Assembly (NCBI GenBank): GCA_029007415.1
Contig: JAQXHT010000027.1
Location: 1 to 6,609 of the forward strand
DNA from: a bacterium
GTDB taxonomy: Bacteria > Bacillota_I > Bacilli_A > RF39 > UBA660
Reading direction: 5' to 3'
DNA: 6,609 nucleotides
The notes below the pieces were generated by a model. It saw only the letters and a program-made list of their open reading frames with translations. It did not search any database and was not told the origin of the DNA. Position 1 is the first letter of the stretch. The number at the start of each line of letters is the position of its first letter. The position numbers and the translations under genes are program-made. Positions 1 through 5,580 of this stretch are shown in pieces.

Positions 1-1
1 T

Positions 2-388
2 AAGTTAACAATTAAAAATCTTAAATTAAATAAAAAAAGAACTATTGTTACAATTATTGGTATTATGTTATCAGTAGCTTTAATTACAGCAGTAGCATCT
101 ATGTATGCTAGTGGAATTAAATCTTTAATAAAATATGAAACCCTTATTAAAGGTGACTTTCATACTGCATTTTATAATGTTCCTACTAGTGATATTGATT
201 TAATTGCAATTGATAATGAGTATGAAAAAGAATATAAAGAAGCTTTATATAAAGCTCAAAAAATAGATGATGTTTCTTTTCTAGTTGACGTATTTAGTAA
301 ATGTCAAAAAAGATTAGATGAAAAAATGATAGACTATAAAAATACTATTGATTTAGTTAAGAAAGAAATAGAAAGTGAAGACAGATGA
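2..388 (+). CDS. Truncated FtsX/MacB-type ABC permease N-terminus, 5' partial; probable gene remnant
   Basis: The frame is open from the left edge; the first internal ATG is at 65, but the codons before it (ending NLKLNKKRTIVTIIGI) continue the same protein, so the true start lies a few codons outside the window. The N-terminal part has a positively charged cytoplasmic stretch, one hydrophobic segment (about codons 14-37) and then the pattern LIKYETLIKGDFHTAFYNVP, which I recognise as the start of FtsX-family ABC permeases (N-terminal helix plus start of the extracellular domain). Such permeases have several hundred residues and at least four membrane helices; this one ends after about 129 codons. 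From roughly position 190-240 on, the sequence becomes charged and helical with no further membrane segment. That tail (EYKEALYKAQ...DDVSFLVDVF) faintly resembles the C-terminal helices of Fic-domain proteins, which is only a hunch. No other ABC transporter part is visible here. Most likely a decayed or recombined gene rather than a working transporter. Confidence 0.6.
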   Translation, partial: KLTIKNLKLNKKRTIVTIIGIMLSVALITAVASMYASGIKSLIKYETLIKGDFHTAFYNVPTSDIDLIAIDNEYEKEYKEALYKAQKIDDVSFLVDVFSKCQKRLDEKMIDYKNTIDLVKKEIESEDR

Positions 389-406
389 TAGACTAATGTC
401 TTTTTT
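378..406 (+). terminator. Weak possible intrinsic terminator after the permease remnant
   Basis: AAGACA (378-383) can pair with TGTCTT (397-402), with a 13-base loop that includes the TGA stop, followed by a T-run (401-406). The 6-bp stem is AT-rich and partly shares its 3' arm with the T-run, so efficiency is doubtful. Confidence 0.4.
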
Positions 407-426
407 CGTATATAATGTTAAATTAA

Positions 427-455
427 TTTTAATTTTAGTCTTTCTTTGCTATAAT
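427..455 (+). promoter_or_regulatory. Promoter of the rlmN-prpC-prkC-rsgA-rpe operon (sigma-A type, extended -10)
   Basis: A perfect TATAAT at 450-455 is preceded by TG at 447-448, giving the extended -10 form TGnTATAAT. The region 17 bases upstream (TTTTAA, 427-432) is a poor -35 match, as is common for extended -10 promoters. The start point would be near 462, leaving a leader of about 18 bases that holds only the ribosome binding site. A second TATAAT at 411-416 lacks a convincing -35 and may be chance in this AT-rich gap. Confidence 0.6.
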
Positions 456-468
456 ATAGTAGAAATGT

Positions 469-474
469 GGTGAT
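469..474 (+). promoter_or_regulatory. Ribosome binding site supporting the TTG start of rlmN
   Basis: GGTGAT matches the distal part of the anti-Shine-Dalgarno complement (GGAGGTGAT) and lies five bases before the TTG at 480. This decides for the non-ATG start. Confidence 0.6.
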
Positions 475-479
475 TAAAC

Positions 480-1499
480 TTGAATATATATAATTTAACA
501 AAAGAAGAAATGATTAGTTATGTTCTAGATAAAGGATATAAGAAGTTTTATGGAGAAGAACTATTTACTTGGTTATATCAAAAAAGAATTACTAATTTAG
601 ATGAAATGACTAATCTAAAAAAAGAATTTAGAGAAATGATAAGTGAAGACTTTGTCTTTGGAACAGTTAAACTAACGGTAGTAGAAAAAGATAAGGATGT
701 AGAAAAATACTTATTTACCTTAAAAGATAATGAACACATAGAAGCAGTATTAATGAAACATGATTATGGTCTATCATTATGTATTTCTTCCCAAGTAGGG
801 TGTAATATGGGATGTAAGTTTTGTGAGTCTGGTAGAAGAAAGAAACAGAGAAACTTAACAACAGGAGAGATGGTTGAACAGATACTTTTAATTGAAGATA
901 ACTGTGGTATGCGAATAAGTCATGTAGTAGTAATGGGAATTGGAGAACCATTTGATAATTATGATAATCTATGTAATATGATAAAAATAATTAATGACCC
1001 GAAAGGACTTGCTATTGGAGCTCGTCATATAACAGTATCAACTTGTGGTATAGTACCTAAGATTAAAGAATTTGCTGATTTTCCTTATCAAGTAAACCTT
1101 GCTATATCTCTTCATGCCCCAACAGATAAATTAAGAAAAGAAATAATGCCGATTGCAAAAGCATATTCTCTTAGTGAACTAATGGATGCATTAAACTACT
1201 ATATTAAAAAGACTAATAGAAGAGTAACATTTGAATACATTCTCTTAAATAACGTTAATGATAGTGAAGAAAATGCTAAAGAATTAGTTAAACTAATCAG
1301 AGGAATGAATGCTTACGTTAATTTAATTCCTTACAATGCAACAGAACATTTACAGTTTAAAAGATCAAACTCTTTAAATATTGCTAAATTTTATGATATA
1401 CTAAAAAAGAATAATATATGTGTAACAATAAGACGTGAGTTTGGTTCGAAGATAAGTGCAGCGTGTGGACAGTTGAGAAGCAAAAAGGAGGAAGTATGA
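480..1499 (+). CDS. rlmN: RlmN, dual-specificity 23S rRNA A2503 / tRNA A37 C2-methyltransferase (radical SAM)
   Basis: A radical-SAM enzyme of the RlmN/Cfr family, which adds a methyl to C2 of adenine 2503 in 23S rRNA and A37 of some tRNAs in the cytoplasm. The 339-residue length is normal. An N-terminal accessory domain (about 1-95) is followed by the radical-SAM barrel. The 4Fe-4S motif CNMGCKFC has cysteines 108, 112 and 115; C101 (LCISSQVGC) matches the second catalytic cysteine and C329 (AACGQL) the methyl-carrying cysteine; GIGEP (153-157) is the SAM-binding GGEP-like motif. After the cluster the sequence reads CESGRRKKQRNL instead of the commoner CA(S/T)...GGLKRNL, a subfamily variant I believe occurs in other Bacillota. 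The start is TTG at 480, chosen because the family N-terminus (NLTKEE...GYKKFYGEELFTWLY) begins there and GGTGAT (469-474) precedes it; the next ATG (510) would cut this domain. The stop overlaps the prpC start. RlmN is preferred over Cfr because of its chromosomal operon context. Confidence 0.95.
   Translation: MNIYNLTKEEMISYVLDKGYKKFYGEELFTWLYQKRITNLDEMTNLKKEFREMISEDFVFGTVKLTVVEKDKDVEKYLFTLKDNEHIEAVLMKHDYGLSLCISSQVGCNMGCKFCESGRRKKQRNLTTGEMVEQILLIEDNCGMRISHVVVMGIGEPFDNYDNLCNMIKIINDPKGLAIGARHITVSTCGIVPKIKEFADFPYQVNLAISLHAPTDKLRKEIMPIAKAYSLSELMDALNYYIKKTNRRVTFEYILLNNVNDSEENAKELVKLIRGMNAYVNLIPYNATEHLQFKRSNSLNIAKFYDILKKNNICVTIRREFGSKISAACGQLRSKKEEV
1485..1491 (+). promoter_or_regulatory. Ribosome binding site of prpC
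   Basis: AAGGAGG lies four bases before the ATG at 1496, inside the last codons of rlmN. It decides for 1496 over an in-frame GTG at 1463, which has no comparable site and would add 11 residues not seen in the family. Confidence 0.75.
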
Positions 1500-2239
1500 A
1501 AACATTTTGTTTAACAGATCCAGGAAAAGTAAGAGATCATAATGAAGACAGTGTTTTAATAATAAATAAAAAATCTGGTGAAGTTTTGCTAGCTATTGCT
1601 GATGGAATGGGAGGTCATTCCGCTGGTGAAGTAGCTAGTAATATTGCAATTAGTTATTTAGGTAATCATTTTCAAGAAACGTTTGAAAATAAAGATAAAC
1701 TGCAAGCAGCATCTTGGTTACGAGATAGTGTAGATGAGATAAATGACTTAATATTTGAACATGAAAAAACACATCCTGAAAGTAAAGGAATGGGAACAAC
1801 CTTAGTAACAGCTATAGTTACTAAAGATTATATCTTATTTGGTAATATTGGTGATTCATCTGGATTTGTGATGAAAGATGGAACACTACATAAAGTTACT
1901 TATGATCATACATTAGTTAACTTATTAGTATCAGCAGGAGAGCTAACAGAAGAAGAAGCAAAAGATCACCCTAAGAAAAATGTTTTAATGAAAGCGCTTG
2001 GTGCTAATGAAAAAGTAGATATAGACATCTTTGATTGTGATATGAATATAGACGAAATATTATTATCTAGTGATGGACTTACTAATATGCTAGAACCTAA
2101 TCAAATAGAAGGAGTCCTATTAGAAGATATTGATATAGAAGATAAAGTTATTAAATTAATAAGAAAGGCTAATAATCGTGGTGGAACAGATAATATTTCT
2201 GTCGCATATATGCAATTAGAAGAGGGTGAAGAAAAGTGA
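1496..2239 (+). CDS. prpC: PrpC, PP2C-family (PPM) Ser/Thr protein phosphatase
   Basis: A metal-dependent cytoplasmic phosphatase that removes phosphate from PrkC and its substrates. It has 247 residues, the usual size for a single-domain bacterial PP2C. Motifs in order: VRDHNED (12-18), DGMGGH (36-41, metal-binding Asp36), GMGTT (98-102), GDSSGF (119-124), HPKKNVLMKALG (158-169), SSDGLTNML (191-199, metal-binding Asp193) and GGTDNIS (229-235, Asp232). All metal-binding aspartates are present, so it should be active. The one deviation is GDSSGF where GDSRxY is usual. The start is the ATG at 1496, overlapping the rlmN stop as ATGA; an upstream GTG at 1463 is possible but unsupported. The stop overlaps the GTG start of the kinase gene (GTGA), so phosphatase and kinase are probably made in coupled amounts. 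The symbol stp or pphA is used for the same protein in other genera. Confidence 0.95.
   Translation: MKTFCLTDPGKVRDHNEDSVLIINKKSGEVLLAIADGMGGHSAGEVASNIAISYLGNHFQETFENKDKLQAASWLRDSVDEINDLIFEHEKTHPESKGMGTTLVTAIVTKDYILFGNIGDSSGFVMKDGTLHKVTYDHTLVNLLVSAGELTEEEAKDHPKKNVLMKALGANEKVDIDIFDCDMNIDEILLSSDGLTNMLEPNQIEGVLLEDIDIEDKVIKLIRKANNRGGTDNISVAYMQLEEGEEK
2222..2229 (+). promoter_or_regulatory. Ribosome binding site supporting the GTG start of prkC
   Basis: GAGGGTGA, a near match to GGAGGTGA, ends six bases before the GTG at 2236 and lies inside the last codons of prpC. It supports a GTG start with a 4-base GTGA overlap. Confidence 0.6.
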
Positions 2240-4053
2240 TAACAAAGGGGCAAAAAATAAATAATCGTTATGAAATAATTCGCACTATTGGTGAAGGTGG
2301 AATGGCGAATGTTTATCTTGGTTATGATACTATCCTAGATCGTAATGTAGCAATTAAGGTTTTAAGAGGAGATTTATCAAATGATGAAAAGTTTGTAAGA
2401 CGTTTTCAAAGAGAAGCTTTATCAGCATCTAGTCTTTCTCATCCTAATATAGTGGAAGTTTATGATGTTGGTGAAGATAACGGACTATACTATATAGTAA
2501 TGGAATATATTGATGGTAAAACACTAAAGCAATTACTAAAGAAACGTGGTAGTTTAACACTAAGTGAAGCAATCGATATTATGTTACAATTAACTGATGG
2601 AATGGCTCATGCTCATGATAGTTATATTGTTCATAGAGATTTAAAACCACAAAACATAATGATTAAAGATGACGGTCAGATTAAAATTACAGACTTTGGT
2701 ATTGCTATGGCTTTAAACGCTACACAGCTTACACAAACTAATTCAGTAATGGGAAGTGTTCATTACTTACCACCAGAACAAGCTGCAGGAAAAGGGGCTA
2801 CTATTCAAAGTGATATTTACTCAATGGGAATTATCTTTTATGAATTATTAACAGGAGAGTTACCATTTAAAGGTGATAGTGCTGTTGAGATAGCTTTGAA
2901 ACAAATGAAAGAACCACTTCCTGATGTTCATAAATTAAATAAAGATATACCCCAAAGTATTGAAAATATTATCTTAAAAGCAACAGCTAAAAACCCTAAG
3001 AATCGTTATCAGAATGTAAGAGAAATGTATCAAGATTTATTAACTGCTCTAAATGATGATAGAATGAATGAAGAGCCTTATGTTTATCCTTATAAGGAGC
3101 ACGAAATAGAAGATGCTACTAAGGTAATGAAACCGATTGAAGAAGGAGAAGCAATCGCGACACCAATTGTTGATGATAATGTCAAAAGTACCAATAAATG
3201 GGTAAAAATATTAGCAGGAATATTAGCAGGAATTGCTCTTATTTGTTTAACAGTTTTCTTTATTATTCCAGCAGTTACTACAGAACCAGACATTATTGTT
3301 CCTGATGTTAGTGATATGTCTTTAACTAAAGCAGAAAAAACATTACAAGACAAAGGATTTGAAATAGCAACTAAGATAAAAGAAGTATCTAGTGATAAAA
3401 TTAAAGAAGGAAAAATAGTTAAAACCGATCCAGAAGCTGGTAGAAGTATTAAAAAAGGAACAACTATTACGCTTTATCGTTCTAAAGGTGAAGATAAGTA
3501 TACAGTTAAAGACTATACTGGTCAAAATTATATAGCTGTTCAAACAGAACTGGAAACAGTTTATGGTATTGATGTTAGTATTGAAAAGAAAGATGTTGAT
3601 ACTTCTCGTGAATATGACGAGCAAGAAATAGTAGGTCAAAGTGTTAAAAAAGGGGAAAAACTTGCTAAGGGTGACAGTATAATATTATATATCCCAAATA
3701 TTAGTGAAGTTTATCCTGATATGCAATCAGAAGGTTGGAGTAAAGATGATGCCGATGCTTTTGCTACTAAGTATGGCTTAAATATTGTTTTCCAAGAAGA
3801 AGAAACAACTGCTTATGAAGAAGGAAAAGTAATAAGACAAAGTAGAGCAGCTGGCAGTCCAATCATTAAAAACGCTACTATTACGGTAACAATTGCTAAG
3901 AAGCCAAAAGAAACAACAACTAATAATAACACTACTACTGATAGTAATAAGAAAGATAATATAACATCATCAGATAGTAATAATACTACAAATAGTGGTA
4001 ATACTAGTAATAATCAAAATCAAAGTGATAATACAACTAAACATAACAATTAA
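2236..4053 (+). CDS. prkC: PrkC, membrane eukaryotic-like Ser/Thr kinase with three PASTA domains
   Basis: A Hanks-type kinase that senses muropeptides or wall precursors outside the cell and phosphorylates cytoplasmic proteins. Kinase domain (about 11-272): Gly-rich loop GEGGMANVY (19-27), Lys41 in VAIKVL, HRDLKPQN (133-140, catalytic Asp135), DFG (153-155), activation loop with T163, T166 and T168 matching autophosphorylated threonines of PrkC relatives, then GSVHYLPPEQ. A charged linker (273-320) leads to one membrane helix (about 323-345). Three extracellular PASTA repeats follow: about 354-418, 421-488 and 490-557, the first with the classic PDV...A...L start. The end (558-605) is a low-complexity Thr/Asn/Ser tail. 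The 605-residue length is near the family norm. The start is GTG at 2236, overlapping the prpC stop, and the MITKGQKINNRYEI start fits the family. Kinase and phosphatase adjacent is the standard arrangement. All catalytic residues are intact. Confidence 0.96.
   Translation: MITKGQKINNRYEIIRTIGEGGMANVYLGYDTILDRNVAIKVLRGDLSNDEKFVRRFQREALSASSLSHPNIVEVYDVGEDNGLYYIVMEYIDGKTLKQLLKKRGSLTLSEAIDIMLQLTDGMAHAHDSYIVHRDLKPQNIMIKDDGQIKITDFGIAMALNATQLTQTNSVMGSVHYLPPEQAAGKGATIQSDIYSMGIIFYELLTGELPFKGDSAVEIALKQMKEPLPDVHKLNKDIPQSIENIILKATAKNPKNRYQNVREMYQDLLTALNDDRMNEEPYVYPYKEHEIEDATKVMKPIEEGEAIATPIVDDNVKSTNKWVKILAGILAGIALICLTVFFIIPAVTTEPDIIVPDVSDMSLTKAEKTLQDKGFEIATKIKEVSSDKIKEGKIVKTDPEAGRSIKKGTTITLYRSKGEDKYTVKDYTGQNYIAVQTELETVYGIDVSIEKKDVDTSREYDEQEIVGQSVKKGEKLAKGDSIILYIPNISEVYPDMQSEGWSKDDADAFATKYGLNIVFQEEETTAYEEGKVIRQSRAAGSPIIKNATITVTIAKKPKETTTNNNTTTDSNKKDNITSSDSNNTTNSGNTSNNQNQSDNTTKHNN
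3906..4050 (+). repeat. Low-complexity Thr/Asn/Ser codon tract at the 3' end of prkC
   Basis: About 145 bases built mostly from AAT, AAC, ACT, ACA and AGT codons encode the hydrophilic tail of the kinase after the third PASTA domain. It is an imperfect trinucleotide-rich stretch, prone to length variation, rather than an exact tandem repeat. The tail would lie outside the membrane, probably as a disordered region within the wall. Confidence 0.5.
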
Positions 4054-4055
4054 TT

Positions 4056-4062
4056 AAGGAGA
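4056..4062 (+). promoter_or_regulatory. Ribosome binding site of rsgA
   Basis: AAGGAGA lies in the 14-base gap after prkC, five bases before the ATG at 4068. No promoter or terminator fits in the gap, so rsgA is read through from upstream. Confidence 0.75.
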
Positions 4063-4067
4063 TCTCA

Positions 4068-4901
4068 ATGAAACAAGGACAAATTATAACTTTACAAAAA
4101 AATCAATATATTGTGAAAAGTGATGATTTAAAAGTTTCTTGTGTAATAAGAGGAAAAATTAGACAACAACAACTTCTTCCACGTGTGGGAGATTTTGTTT
4201 TGTTTGATGAAAATAAAAAAGTGATAGAAAAAATATTACCAAGAAAAAATAGCTTTTTAAGACCATTAGTAAGTAACATAGATCAAGCGATAATAGTAAC
4301 AAGCGTTAAAGAACCAGATTTTTCTTTATCTCTTTTAGATAGACTTTTAACTTTAATGGAATTAGCAAAAGTTGAAGGAATTATCTGTCTTACTAAACTT
4401 GATTTAATAAGTGATATGGAGAAAAAAGATTTATTAGAAAAGATGAATTACTACCAAGAATTGGGTTATAAAGTAGTAGTTAATACTGATTTAGATAGTA
4501 TTAAAGAATTATTGAAAGATAAAACTAGTGTTTTTATTGGGCAGACAGGAGCAGGTAAATCAACACTATTAAATAAATTATCTCCTGATTGGAAATTAAA
4601 AACAGGAGAAATATCTAAGGCTTTAGGACGAGGTAAACATACTACTAGAACAGTAGAATTATTTGAATTCTTAGATGGTCAAGTTCTTGATACTCCTGGT
4701 TTTTCAGCTCTTAACTTTGAAGGAGATAAAAAAGAAAATATTAAAGAAGCCTTTAGAGAATTTAAGTTATATGATTGTCCTTTTAAAGATTGTTCTCATA
4801 CTAAAGAAGGAGAATGTGAGATTAAAAGACAAGTAGAACTTGGTAATATAATGAGCAGTAGATATCAAGCTTATTTACAGTATTTGAAGGAGGCAAAGTA
4901 A
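4068..4901 (+). CDS. rsgA: RsgA, circularly permuted GTPase for 30S ribosomal subunit maturation
   Basis: A ribosome-stimulated GTPase (YjeQ/YloQ/CpgA) that checks late 30S assembly in the cytoplasm. An N-terminal OB-fold (about 1-62) is followed by a permuted G domain: G4 TKLD (109-112), then G1 GQTGAGKST (158-166), G2 GRGKHTTR (187-194) and G3 DTPG (208-211). The C-terminal zinc finger has C237, C242, H244 and C250. All of this is diagnostic of RsgA. The 277 residues are at the short end of the family, mainly a compact OB domain and a short C-terminus. The G5 segment, often (V)SA, reads VVNTDLD (137-143) and is not conserved. In B. subtilis the homologue CpgA is a PrkC/PrpC substrate, which gives its position next to the kinase a meaning. 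The TAA stop overlaps the rpe start by one base (TAATG). Confidence 0.95.
   Translation: MKQGQIITLQKNQYIVKSDDLKVSCVIRGKIRQQQLLPRVGDFVLFDENKKVIEKILPRKNSFLRPLVSNIDQAIIVTSVKEPDFSLSLLDRLLTLMELAKVEGIICLTKLDLISDMEKKDLLEKMNYYQELGYKVVVNTDLDSIKELLKDKTSVFIGQTGAGKSTLLNKLSPDWKLKTGEISKALGRGKHTTRTVELFEFLDGQVLDTPGFSALNFEGDKKENIKEAFREFKLYDCPFKDCSHTKEGECEIKRQVELGNIMSSRYQAYLQYLKEAK
4887..4893 (+). promoter_or_regulatory. Ribosome binding site of rpe
   Basis: A perfect AAGGAGG inside the last codons of rsgA, seven bases before the ATG at 4901. Together with the TAATG overlap it indicates coupled translation of rsgA and rpe. Confidence 0.75.
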
Positions 4902-5536
4902 TGTTAGTTAGTGCATCATTTTTAAGTAGTAAAGATATTCCTAAGTTTTTAACTAAACTTAATGATACAGACATTAATTATATTCATGTTGATGTTATGG
5001 ATGGCGTTTATGTCAAAAATAAAACAATGCCTTTTAGAGAAATGCGTCATATAAGTGATTATACTAGCAAGAGGTTAGATGTTCATTTAATGGTTAAAAA
5101 TCCGTTAAAGTATATACCTGATTATGCTTCACTTAATACTGAATATATTACTATTCATAAAGATATTGAAGATGATTTATTAACTTGTCTTAAAGAGATA
5201 AAAAGCTATTACATAAAGACAGGAATTGCTCTTAAAGCAGAAGATGAAATCAAAGATATAATTCCTTATCTACCTTATATAGATTTAATTTTGATAATGT
5301 CTGTAACACCAGGAGCAGGAGGTCAAAGTTTTCAAGAAGAAGCAGTTTCTAAAATGAAAGAAGCACAAATCTTAAAGAAAGAATATAGTAAAGATTTTTC
5401 TTTTATTGTTAGTGTTGATGGAGGGATAAATGCTGATACTATTACAAAGGTTAATAACTATGTTGATATGGTTGTAAGTGGTAGTTATTTATCTAGTTCA
5501 ACTGATTTACAAGAAGCGATAGATACTTTACGATAG
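4901..5536 (+). CDS. rpe: Ribulose-phosphate 3-epimerase family protein
   Basis: A TIM-barrel enzyme that interconverts ribulose 5-phosphate and xylulose 5-phosphate in the pentose phosphate pathway. Visible motifs: SASFL (4-8), HVDVMDG (29-35, metal ligands H29 and D31), LDVHLMV (59-65, H62), ITIH (83-86), MSVTPGAGGQ (133-142, phosphate-binding loop) and VDGGI (172-176, catalytic D173), then VVSGSYL (191-197). Both catalytic aspartates and both metal histidines are present. At 211 residues it is slightly shorter than the usual 215-225. Two places differ from typical Rpe: the loop after HVDVMDG reads VYVKNKTMPF where HFVPNITFG is usual, and the phosphate loop has TPGAGGQ where NPGFGGQ is usual. 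A related sugar-phosphate epimerase such as allulose-6-phosphate epimerase is therefore possible, but the position after rsgA is the standard place for rpe in Bacillota. It is the last gene of the operon. Confidence 0.85.
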   Translation: MLVSASFLSSKDIPKFLTKLNDTDINYIHVDVMDGVYVKNKTMPFREMRHISDYTSKRLDVHLMVKNPLKYIPDYASLNTEYITIHKDIEDDLLTCLKEIKSYYIKTGIALKAEDEIKDIIPYLPYIDLILIMSVTPGAGGQSFQEEAVSKMKEAQILKKEYSKDFSFIVSVDGGINADTITKVNNYVDMVVSGSYLSSSTDLQEAIDTLR

Positions 5537-5555
5537 TAAAAAAATAGTTTATAAT
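5527..5555 (+). promoter_or_regulatory. Promoter for the unknown membrane protein gene
   Basis: TTTACG (5527-5532, 4 of 6 to TTGACA) is spaced 17 bases from a perfect TATAAT (5550-5555). The -35 lies in the end of rpe. Transcription would start near 5562, giving a leader of about 20 bases with the ribosome binding site. The -10 is part of a 12-base perfect palindrome, TTATAATTATAA (5549-5560). No terminator is seen between rpe and this gene, so operon read-through may also reach it. Confidence 0.55.
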
Positions 5556-5567
5556 TATAAGAGAATA

Positions 5568-5574
5568 GGGAGGG
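5568..5574 (+). promoter_or_regulatory. Ribosome binding site of the unknown membrane protein gene
   Basis: GGGAGGG lies six bases before the ATG at 5581, a strong site that fixes this start and shows the low-complexity N-terminus is translated. Confidence 0.7.
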
Positions 5575-5580
5575 AAGCAA

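Noticed and set aside
411..416. Second TATAAT upstream of rlmN as an extra promoter
   Set aside because: No -35 match at 16-18 bases upstream and it follows the possible terminator T-run directly; kept only as a note under the operon promoter.
715..951. Minus-strand open frame of 78 codons within rlmN
   Set aside because: It lies opposite the conserved radical-SAM core of rlmN, has no ribosome binding site of note and its product is a Leu/Tyr/His-rich shadow sequence.
1463..1495. Earlier GTG start for prpC
   Set aside because: It would add 11 residues (MWTVEKQKGGS) not typical of PP2C N-termini, while AAGGAGG sits just before the ATG at 1496.
480..1499. Cfr-type resistance methyltransferase
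   Set aside because: The gene is in the conserved housekeeping order with prpC/prkC and lacks the Cfr-like CATG loop, so RlmN is the better call.
3090..3639. Two minus-strand open frames opposite the linker and PASTA region of prkC
   Set aside because: Phe/Ile/Ser-rich complements of Lys/Glu/Asp-rich PASTA coding sequence; no promoter or homology seen.
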